23,592 bases of DNA. Source: Gemmatimonadales bacterium UBA4456. Lineage in GTDB: Bacteria; Gemmatimonadota; Gemmatimonadetes; Longimicrobiales; Gaopeijiaceae. The position numbers and the translations under genes were made by a program. Under the pieces are notes generated by a model. The model worked only from the letters and a program-made list of their open reading frames with translations. It did no database searches and was not told the DNA's origin. The DNA lies in the NCBI GenBank assembly GCA_002390225.1, contig DGOW01000059.1:1-23592 (forward strand). The letters run 5' to 3'. Position 1 is the first letter of the stretch; each line of letters starts with the position of its first letter. Below are positions 15,495-21,697 of this stretch, in pieces.

Positions 15495-17476
15495 GATACT
15501 TTGCGCGACTCCACGATCCCGGCGCCTGCGAGTGCGATCTTTCGCGCGAGGGACGTGTGAGCTCGGTGGTTGAGGTTGTCGAATCCGTTTCGCCTGATTT
15601 CGCGGTGAATCCCACGATACGCCGATGCGGCTGCCGCGACGGGGCGTCGGAAGAACGAGGGCAGGGCCCGGATACCTGGCCAGGCCATCTCGTAGTACGA
15701 ATCGGCGCGAGCCAGTAACTCCCGAACGGCCGCCCGATATTCGTTTGAGATCTCGGCATCTTCATTGATCATCGCCTCGAGGTCTTCACAGGTGAGATCG
15801 TGTGCCTCGAGAAGCTGGATGGGCAGGTAGAGTCGGCCGCGCCGCCAATCCTCCCCCACGTCACGGGCGATGTTGGTCAGTTGCATCCCATGGCCGAGTG
15901 CGTGTGCACGCTCGAGAAGGTCGGGGTCGGTGACACCGAACAACTGGCTCATCCAGCCGCCCACTGCCCCGGCGACGCCGAAGGTGTATCGCTCGAGATC
16001 GGTCCAGCACTCGTATACCCTCGGTCGGAGGTCCATCGCGACGCCATCGAGAAGCGCGACTGGATACAGCCGGTCTACGCCCTGTTCGATGGCTTCGGGC
16101 ATGATGGTATCGAGGAGCGGGATATTCGTCGTCTTGCCGTTCCACGCGGCCATGCTGAGCTCACGCCACACATCCAGGCGCCGCGTCAGTTCCTCTTCCG
16201 TTGGGTCGCCGTCGGGATCGTCGACTAGATCGTCGGTGAAGCGGCAATAGGCGTACAGGCCGGCTACGAGTCCCCTTTCACGGGGCGGAAACAGACGAGC
16301 CGCGAGGTGGAAGGTCCGCGCGTGCTCCCCGAAGTAGGCGCGCCATTGCTCGCGGCTACCCAGGTCGGTAGCGAGCCGGCGGATGTTGCGCTCTTCCTGG
16401 GTCCAATGCTCCTGCTCTTCCGCTGTCCGGGGCCTGGCTTCGTCCTCGTCCGATCGATCAGGCGTTGCGTTGATCAATTCGAACGACGTGGTTGGCCCGG
16501 TCCCATAGACGCGTTCCTGTGCGTCCACCGCTCGGGTCGCGGCGCCCATGCACCGATCAAGTAGGTGGTCCAGCGTTTCTTCACTGACGACGACTCGCCG
16601 TGCCTGATGCTGTATCGCGCGTTGACGGTCGTTCAGAATCTCGAGTGCCCGCCGAGCGGCAGAAGGCTGATCCGGCCGGGGTGCGAAGATCGCCTCGGCG
16701 ATGGCGTCATCGTCGAGATCAAACGTCTCGATGCCGGCGAGATCGAGAACCCAACTCCATTTCTGCTGGTGGTAGTCCTGCAACAGGGGCTTCCCGGTCT
16801 GCGCAGCGTGACAGTAGTCGAGCAGATCGTCGATACGCTGGTATAGGTTCCCGAAGGCGCGACCGATGTCATACCGCGCCTCTCGGTCATCGAGGCTGGG
16901 CACGAGTGCGCCAAGGAAACCAGCGATACCAAACAGCTCTCCCGACTTGTTCGTGATGGCCGCATCGTACTCTGTGACCGTCATGCGGCCTCCGACCGCG
17001 CGGGCCTGCGTGACTTCACCAGCGACCGTGCGCTCGACCGCTTCGGTGAAGCGCTGGAGAAACTCGAACGACCCGGTATGGGCAGCCGCTCGATACGCGC
17101 CGGTGAGGTAATGGTCCCCCAGAACCAGGGCCGGTCCGATGCCGTGGATTGCCACCATGGTCGGCCGCCCGCGACGCTCTGCTGCGCTGTCGACGACGTC
17201 GTCATGGATCAAGGAAGCCTCGTGGACCATCTGAATGGCCAGGGCACCACTCCAGAAATGCTCATCCAGCTCGGCCCAGTACTCCCGTGGTACCAGCGCC
17301 AGGGCGAACAGAGGCCGCAGGAGTTTTCCCTCCAGTTGGGGGACGGGCATATCAAGCGACGCCATACGACAGGCTGCTTGGTGGAGCCCGTTCCGAAGGG
17401 TTTCGGCCGTGGCGTACTCCGGTAGGGTTCTGATGCTCTCATCCGTCTCGGGGGCGGTCATCAGTCCAGTGATCAC
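15491..17476 (-). CDS. Bifunctional fusion: prenyl (GGPP) synthase plus phytoene synthase (CrtE-CrtB)
   Basis: 661 residues from GTG 17476, chosen because GGAGG lies 4 nt upstream and the codon overlaps the cruF stop as GTGA; ATG 17461 is the alternative. Residues about 15-325 are a trans-prenyl diphosphate synthase: GKLLRP (50-55), first Asp-rich motif D92-D-V-V-D96, RRGRPT, GEVTQ (153-157), NKSGELF (176-182) and second Asp-rich motif D216-D-L-L-D220. Residues about 326-360 are a hydrophilic acidic linker. Residues about 375-655 are a squalene/phytoene synthase: RTFHLAARLFPP, Y408-AYCRFTDDLVDD (Asp cluster 415-420), and NIARDVGEDWRRGRLYLP (535-552). Both active sites look intact, so one polypeptide could take C15 plus C5 to GGPP and condense two GGPP to phytoene. 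No frameshift is needed to read through. Fused crtE-crtB is, as far as I know, not a well-described natural arrangement. Confidence 0.93.
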   Translation of the reverse strand: MITGLMTAPETDESIRTLPEYATAETLRNGLHQAACRMASLDMPVPQLEGKLLRPLFALALVPREYWAELDEHFWSGALAIQMVHEASLIHDDVVDSAAERRGRPTMVAIHGIGPALVLGDHYLTGAYRAAAHTGSFEFLQRFTEAVERTVAGEVTQARAVGGRMTVTEYDAAITNKSGELFGIAGFLGALVPSLDDREARYDIGRAFGNLYQRIDDLLDYCHAAQTGKPLLQDYHQQKWSWVLDLAGIETFDLDDDAIAEAIFAPRPDQPSAARRALEILNDRQRAIQHQARRVVVSEETLDHLLDRCMGAATRAVDAQERVYGTGPTTSFELINATPDRSDEDEARPRTAEEQEHWTQEERNIRRLATDLGSREQWRAYFGEHARTFHLAARLFPPRERGLVAGLYAYCRFTDDLVDDPDGDPTEEELTRRLDVWRELSMAAWNGKTTNIPLLDTIMPEAIEQGVDRLYPVALLDGVAMDLRPRVYECWTDLERYTFGVAGAVGGWMSQLFGVTDPDLLERAHALGHGMQLTNIARDVGEDWRRGRLYLPIQLLEAHDLTCEDLEAMINEDAEISNEYRAAVRELLARADSYYEMAWPGIRALPSFFRRPVAAAASAYRGIHREIRRNGFDNLNHRAHTSLARKIALAGAGIVESRKVS

Positions 17477-18363
17477 GATACCTCCACCGCCGAGTTGGTC
17501 GCGAAGACCGGTGCATCCCTCGTTTGACCTCGTACGATCCATACAGCCACTGCTACAAGAGTCATCGCCATGAGCGTGACCACAACCGCGAGCCATTCAC
17601 CGGCCGCGCAGAGCATACCCAGCGGCAGCGCCGCCACGACGGCGTAGAATGCCGCCATCCAGCGAACCGGTAGCGTGTCGCCCAGTGAATTTCCGCCGAA
17701 GCGCTCGAGTGCGCTCATGAGCACCAGTCCGGTCACAAACCACCCAGCCAGGTTCATCCACGGCATACCGTAGTACGGTCCGGTTTCTTCCCAACGCCAA
17801 TACGGGGTCAGTGCGGACATTGCAGGGTCGAGCGCCAGGTCCCACAGGACCAGCCCGAGTGCACCCAGCCCCAGGCGGGTCATGAGTCGACCGGGGAAGG
17901 CTGCCCTAGCGAGGACCCAGCAGGGAAGTGCCATCAGAAACCAGCTGAGTGGGATCAACAGTGGGACTCGAGGCCCGAGGCGGGCACCCAGGAGTCCCGT
18001 GTAGCCGTACCCACCGAACGGAATGCCATATCCGGTACCAATATGCTCTGCGGTGAAGCTGAGGAGGTAGACCGCCACCAGGCCCGGGATCCAACGAGCT
18101 CCACTCCGCCGAACGAGCACGATCCCGAGCGCGACGAACGCGATCAGGATGTGGAGCTGCGCGAAGAATTGGAATGAGATGGTGTAAAAACGCAGCGTCG
18201 GTTCGGACGCTGGCAGATTCTCCGGATGCAGCGCGAAGTAGCCGTAGCCGCCGGTCGCTAACAACGTGAATACGACAAGTACGAGCAGACCCACGAGCTC
18301 GGGTTTCGCAACCGCAGCGGACGTCCGCTCGGGTGGGCCGGAATCGAGAATCAATGAGGTCAT
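17473..18363 (-). CDS. cruF: CruF-type carotenoid 1',2'-hydratase, membrane protein
   Basis: 296 residues from ATG 18363, two nt after the carH stop, with GGGGA nearby as ribosome site; the longer frame would overlap carH. Seven or eight hydrophobic segments. Family signatures are FGGYGYTGLLGARLG followed by VPLLIPLSWFLM, then WDLALDPAMSALTPYWRW and GPYYGMPWMNLAGWFVTG. CruF proteins (and haloarchaeal bisanhydrobacterioruberin hydratases) add water across the terminal psi-end double bond of lycopene-type or gamma-carotene-type carotenoids to give a tertiary 1'-hydroxyl. The usual partner glycosyltransferase CruG and any lycopene cyclase are absent from this window. Located between carH and the crtE-crtB fusion; the overlap GTGA couples it to the latter. 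Confidence 0.87.
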   Translation of the reverse strand: MTSLILDSGPPERTSAAVAKPELVGLLVLVVFTLLATGGYGYFALHPENLPASEPTLRFYTISFQFFAQLHILIAFVALGIVLVRRSGARWIPGLVAVYLLSFTAEHIGTGYGIPFGGYGYTGLLGARLGPRVPLLIPLSWFLMALPCWVLARAAFPGRLMTRLGLGALGLVLWDLALDPAMSALTPYWRWEETGPYYGMPWMNLAGWFVTGLVLMSALERFGGNSLGDTLPVRWMAAFYAVVAALPLGMLCAAGEWLAVVVTLMAMTLVAVAVWIVRGQTRDAPVFATNSAVEVS

Positions 18364-18365
18364 CT

Positions 18366-19304
18366 CTAGTCCCCTTCGCTTCCCAGGCCCTGTTCGAGTG
18401 CTTGCCGCAGAGTCTCGCACTCCTCGAAGAACGCAACGGATTCGAAGGGACCCTCGTCCGACACTCTGTCCGGGGAGAGTCCCGATGGGCTTCCGAACAC
18501 GATGGAGTATGGGCGAGCGTGATTGTAGTTCTCACCGAGGACATCGAGTGTGCGTGAGACGTGGCCCATGGTCCCGGCAGGCGGCAGCGAGATACAGACA
18601 AGAGATGCTTCATAGCTCATCTGAATGACTCCAAAGTCCTTGATGGGCACATCGGGACCGGGGTAGAAGACGTTCCAGCCTAGCTGTTCGAGAAGGATTC
18701 GGACACAGAGTGCGCCTAGCGCATGATGGTTGCCCTCGGAGGTGCCGACGACGGCCACTGGCCGGTCGCCGCGGCCATCGGTGGGACGCGTGTCGAGCCA
18801 CTCTCGTCGCAGCGTGAGTAGGGCGCCCGTTACCGCCTGACTGATCATATGCTCGTCGCCGATTCGCATGCGTCCACCATGCCATTCTTCGCCGACGCGC
18901 TTCATTAGGCCACGAAGGCCAAGGTCAGCAAACTGGCAGAAGGGGAGGGAGTCGCTTCGGCCGAGAGCGAGGAAGAGCTGCTCCAGGCGCTCGAATTCGC
19001 CCCACCTCGCCCACTGCAGCCCTAGTGAGTGCATCGAGTCGAACGAGCCATTGTCTTCGACCGCGCGAAGCGCCGTCCAGACGTGGGGTTCATAGGGGTC
19101 GAAGGGGCTCAGGATCGTCCTGATACCACGATCCTGAGCGAAGCCGATTGCTGCGTTGATCGGAATGCGGCGGTGCCCACCAGGTGTGACTCGGGATTGG
19201 AGATCCCCGTCGTTACACCACCGTTTGACTGTAGACGGATGGACGGCCAGCAGGCTCGCCGTCTCCGAGCTGGTCAGAGCAAGTTTGTTGTCGGAACGGT
19301 GCAA
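18366..19304 (-). CDS. carH: CarH/LitR-type B12-dependent photoreceptor, transcriptional repressor
   Basis: 312 residues from TTG 19304, preceded by GGAAAG; no ATG or GTG occurs in frame nearby. Residues about 10-48 are a MerR/excisionase-type helix-turn-helix (TSSETASLLAVHPSTVKRW, TPGGHRR). Residues about 90-165 are the helical cobalamin cap, with W141-x9-E151-H152, the AdoCbl-photoreceptor motif of CarH. H142 follows W141, matching the His that captures cobalt after light in Thermus CarH (H132). Residues about 180-300 are a Rossmann B12-binding domain with the lower-ligand motif N192-H-H194-A-L-G197. In the dark such proteins bind AdoCbl, tetramerise and repress; light breaks the Co-C bond and releases DNA. 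Being first in the carotenoid operon, it probably controls itself and the pathway genes. The lower-ligand motif is NxHxxG rather than the commoner D/ExHxxG. Confidence 0.93.
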   Translation of the reverse strand: MHRSDNKLALTSSETASLLAVHPSTVKRWCNDGDLQSRVTPGGHRRIPINAAIGFAQDRGIRTILSPFDPYEPHVWTALRAVEDNGSFDSMHSLGLQWARWGEFERLEQLFLALGRSDSLPFCQFADLGLRGLMKRVGEEWHGGRMRIGDEHMISQAVTGALLTLRREWLDTRPTDGRGDRPVAVVGTSEGNHHALGALCVRILLEQLGWNVFYPGPDVPIKDFGVIQMSYEASLVCISLPPAGTMGHVSRTLDVLGENYNHARPYSIVFGSPSGLSPDRVSDEGPFESVAFFEECETLRQALEQGLGSEGD

Positions 19305-19312
19305 TGCTTTCC

Positions 19313-19447
19313 AATGAACGATTCGGGCAACTCGTTCACCTCAAGTGACAGGCGTAAAAACGATCTTATCACAAGAATGAGCGTTTTTTATGTGTCTGTC
19401 AAAAGATGGTGGACTCATAAGCGATCAAATAGGTGCCAATGAGCGAT
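19313..19447. repeat. Direct repeats AATGAGCGAT in the carH upstream region
   Basis: Four related 10-mers on the plus strand: AATGAACGAT (19313), AATGAGCGTT (19376), CATAAGCGAT (19416) and AATGAGCGAT (19438). Offsets are 63, 40 and 22 nt, each near a whole number of helical turns. They bracket the candidate carH promoter. A separate imperfect dyad TCACCTCAAGTGA lies at 19336-19348. Candidate CarH operators, by position only. Confidence 0.4.
19374..19402 (-). promoter_or_regulatory. Candidate promoter of the carH-crt operon
   Basis: On the minus strand TTGACA (19402-19397) is followed after 17 nt by CATTCT (19379-19374), a good -35 with a poor -10, as often seen at regulated promoters. It lies about 70 nt before the carH TTG start. 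One copy of the AATGAGCG-like repeat overlaps the -10, making it a reasonable operator position. Confidence 0.5.
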
Positions 19448-19473
19448 TTTGGGCGTAGGGGAGAGCTGAGTCA

Positions 19474-20127
19474 CTACCAGTCCCGTATGATCTCGCCTGC
19501 TTCCGTCAGGCCGGGGTAGGCGCGACCCTCTCGGCGGCGTGCGCTCGCCAGGGAAGGATAGGCCCATTCGAAGAGCCGTCGATCGAAATCCTCCGGATCT
19601 AGTCGGCAAGTGTCGTAGAGGCCGGCTGCAGATCGTTGGCGCGCTGCCTCGAACAGAATGAGGGCTGTGGCCACAGAGACGTTCAGGGAATGGACCATGC
19701 CCAGCATGGGGATCATGACGTGGTGGTCGGCGAGGGCGAGCCCTTCAGGGGAAACGCCGTGCAATTCGGCGCCCATCATGATCGCCGTCGGTCTCGTGTA
19801 GTCGACCTCACGAAAGTCCACCGATGTCTCGGAGGGGTGGGCCGCGAGGACGGTAACCCCCTTCGCCTTGGCGTGCGTGACCGCAGTGCCGACGTCTTTG
19901 TGCCGGTTCACCTGTACCCACTTCTTCGTCCCGGCCGACGTCCCGTGGTGGAGATCTAGCCCGCTCGCTGGCGGGACGACATGGACTTCAAGCACGCCTG
20001 CCGCGTCGCAGTTACGCAGAATCGCAGAGAAGTTATGCGACTTGTTCACCTGGTCCATCAGGACCGTTAGGTCCGGCTGCCGCCGGCAGAGGGCTCGCTT
20101 GAGCCGCGCGAAGCGCTCGGGCGTCAT
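19474..20127 (-). CDS. trmH: tRNA (guanosine-2'-O)-methyltransferase TrmH
   Basis: 217 residues from ATG 20127; this start makes MTPERFARLKRALCRRQPDLTV line up with E. coli TrmH (229 aa), whereas ATG 20157 adds ten residues. A SPOUT-class methyltransferase that 2'-O-methylates G18 in the tRNA D-loop using SAM. Motif 1 is HNFSAILRNCDAAGV with the catalytic Arg at R38; motif 2 is MMGAELHGVSPEG; motif 3 is IPMLGMVHSLNVSVATAL, forming the knotted SAM site. It is the gene upstream of carH on the same strand but 169 nt away, so probably separate from the carotenoid operon. Confidence 0.93.
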   Translation of the reverse strand: MTPERFARLKRALCRRQPDLTVLMDQVNKSHNFSAILRNCDAAGVLEVHVVPPASGLDLHHGTSAGTKKWVQVNRHKDVGTAVTHAKAKGVTVLAAHPSETSVDFREVDYTRPTAIMMGAELHGVSPEGLALADHHVMIPMLGMVHSLNVSVATALILFEAARQRSAAGLYDTCRLDPEDFDRRLFEWAYPSLASARRREGRAYPGLTEAGEIIRDW

Positions 20128-20516
20128 GGGGTCTTGAACGCCCCGATCTGGGTGCATCCCACAGCTGGGGTCTCGAAACGATCGTGGAACGAGCGGGCAA
20201 TCGATTCGACGTCAGTGACCACGACGCCGGGGCGGGTACCTCTTCGAGCGAGTCGCTGACCGGAGAGGCTTGGGCTCAACTCGCAAGCCGAATTGAATGG
20301 TGACCGCCTTGAAGTCACAGCGAGTCCATTGAGTGAAATGATGAGAGGCTCCAGAATCTATCAAAGCCGTGCCCGCCTGGTGTGACTTGCCCGAAGACGC
20401 GGCCGGCATGCTTATGATGAGTCAGACGGGGATATGAAGCACGAGATCGCCCAGGAGATCGCAGGAGTCGTGTCCACTTAGGGGCGCTAGAGCTAGAAAT
20501 GGTCTGAGAACTGCTT
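20128..20516. other. Stretch without a convincing gene upstream of trmH
   Basis: About 390 nt. Short frames on both strands lack conserved motifs, good starts or neighbours' codon character. A 15-codon frame at about 20433-20480 (MKHEIAQEIAGVVST) looks like chance. It contains the trmH promoter region by position, but no clear -35/-10 pair is visible. It ends at the truncated tRNA-Leu at 20517, so part of it may be debris from the same rearrangement. Confidence 0.5.
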
Positions 20517-20555
20517 GCCGGGGTGGTGGAATTGGTAAACACAGGGGACTTGAAA
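20517..20555 (+). pseudogene. Truncated tRNA-Leu (5' half only)
   Basis: These 39 nt match the first 39 nt of the intact tRNA-Leu at 21431-21469 at 36 positions: acceptor 5' strand, D arm and anticodon 5' strand and loop (with G for A in the loop). The match stops at the end of the anticodon loop. What follows has no anticodon 3' strand, variable arm, T arm or acceptor 3' strand, so it cannot fold as a tRNA. Confidence 0.8.
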
Positions 20556-20671
20556 GGACCTCTATCCGTTTCTGAGCGCCATAACATGGAGTCGGTAAAT
20601 TTCTTGTAAGTATGGGTTTATGGAAGTCATATAAAGTGATATGTGATGTAAAGAGAAGGCGGTTTTTCGGG

Positions 20672-20731
20672 TCAATTGTGACAGGTTCTGCGGCGCCATT
20701 ACTGGGCTTCCAGAGGATTTGTCACAATTGA
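20672..20731. repeat. Perfect 12-bp inverted repeat with 36-nt loop
   Basis: TCAATTGTGACA (20672-20683) and its exact reverse complement TGTCACAATTGA (20720-20731) flank a GC-richer 36-nt core. It lies 10 nt past the stop of the minus-strand gene at 20742, so it could be that gene's terminator, though there is no strong T tract. It could also be a folded recombination site or small-element end. Confidence 0.7.
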
Positions 20732-20741
20732 GTTTAGCGTT

Positions 20742-21269
20742 CTAGGCGTCTAGGCACTGCGATACAAGGATCCCATCTCGCCACTCCGAATTGCTAGCCC
20801 CTTGCTCGAACGATTCCGCATCTGCCACGAAATTGTCGATAACGGCACGGAATGATGCCGCGTATCTAAGTCGCTGCTGATCCCATACATCTCGAAAACC
20901 GGATGATGATATCATGTTCTGGCACCAGGCTTCCTGACGGGCTTCGATCTCCTCTCGCGTAAAAAGACCAAGTCCAGCTTGGTAGTGCGAGTTTTCCCAT
21001 TCGCGCATAATCCCTTGGACTAGGGTTGCGTACTGCCATTCTTCATCGGGCGTCAACGTTTCCATGCTGTCCCACCCCACTCGAAATACTCGACTGTTTT
21101 GCTGATCCGTGGCTATCCAAGACACCGTCTCCAATTGCTTGCTCGTGATGGCGTCACGTGTTTGGGCTTGCAGCAGTCTTGTGTTCTGACGCATCTCGAG
21201 GCCCACAAAGATTAGGCTGAGGACTAGAGCTGTGACCCCAATGTTTTCCCTTATTTCCTTACGATCCAT
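20742..21269 (-). CDS. Membrane-anchored protein of unknown function
   Basis: 175 residues from ATG 21269, with AGGA about 10 nt upstream. I do not recognise a named family with certainty. Residues about 8-27 (NIGVTALVLSLIFVGLEM) form one transmembrane helix. The rest is soluble, helical and rich in charged and aromatic residues (WQYATLVQGIMREWENSHYQAG, RLRYAASF). The layout, one N-terminal helix followed by RQNT and a helical domain, resembles small uncharacterised proteins often found in accessory regions of marine bacteria, from recollection. Base composition is visibly more AT-rich than the surrounding genes, and it sits between a broken and an intact tRNA-Leu, both signs of transfer. No operon partner; a 12-bp inverted repeat follows its stop. 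Confidence 0.72.
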   Translation of the reverse strand: MDRKEIRENIGVTALVLSLIFVGLEMRQNTRLLQAQTRDAITSKQLETVSWIATDQQNSRVFRVGWDSMETLTPDEEWQYATLVQGIMREWENSHYQAGLGLFTREEIEARQEAWCQNMISSSGFRDVWDQQRLRYAASFRAVIDNFVADAESFEQGASNSEWRDGILVSQCLDA

Positions 21270-21430
21270 TTAAGCGCTTCCTAGTTGAGATTCTGGATAA
21301 CGCTGAGGGGAGGGAGTCCGGTCGCGCAATGCTTCCGGTAAGCCAACTGCGACAGAATCTGCGCCAATATTCTAAAAAAGCTGGTGCAAACTGAGTCGAC
21401 GATGGCGTAAGTTGTTGTAGTACAACACCT

Positions 21431-21514
21431 GCCGGGGTGGTGAAATCGGTAAACACAGGGGACTTAAAATCCCCCGGGCTTCGGCCCTTGCGGGTTCAAT
21501 TCCCGCCCTCGGCA
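21431..21514 (+). tRNA. tRNA-Leu (anticodon TAA)
   Basis: 84 nt fold as a class II tRNA. The acceptor GCCGGGG pairs with CCTCGGC (one G-U), and the discriminator is A at 21514. The anticodon stem GGGGA/TCCCC (21458-21462, 21470-21474) encloses CTTAAAA, with anticodon TAA at 21465-21467. A long variable arm GGGC-TTC-GGCCC is followed by the T arm GCGGG-TTCAATT-CCCGC. The 3' CCA is not encoded (CTA follows). Confidence 0.95.
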
Positions 21515-21661
21515 CTATGTGAGATTCAGAGCACCTGTCACATCGCACATGCTCTTGTGATCCACCTTGCACACTTTCTTCGACAGTGCCGAATCTCACG
21601 CTCGGGAAGTCTGGGTGCTCTGGCTAAGGGTGGGGCTTTCTAGGGATCAAGTCTGATCGGA

Positions 21662-21683
21662 ACTCGATGCCTCTTCGTCGAGT
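21662..21683. terminator. Weak candidate bidirectional hairpin after tRNA-Leu
   Basis: ACTCGATG (21662-21669) pairs with CGTCGAGT (21676-21683) with one wobble and a 6-nt loop. It lies between tRNA-Leu and the convergent EEP-family gene. No T tract on either side, so the call is weak. Confidence 0.3.
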
Positions 21684-21697
21684 CACGGACAAAAGGG

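Noticed and set aside
15491..17596. Upstream ATG giving a 701-residue fusion protein
   Set aside because: The extra N-terminus overlaps the end of cruF and reads as Cys/Gly-rich out-of-frame sequence; GTG 17476 has GGAGG at good spacing.
20315..20587. 90-codon minus-strand frame across the half tRNA
   Set aside because: It runs through the tRNA-derived sequence, is Ser/Pro-rich and has no recognisable homology.
20517..20600. A second functional tRNA
   Set aside because: Only the 5' 39 nt resemble tRNA-Leu; no matching anticodon 3' strand, T arm or acceptor strand follows.
20672..20731. Integron attC site downstream of the orphan gene
   Set aside because: The position and inverted-repeat shape are suggestive, but the RYYYAAC and GTTRRRY core sites are absent and there is no integrase or second cassette.
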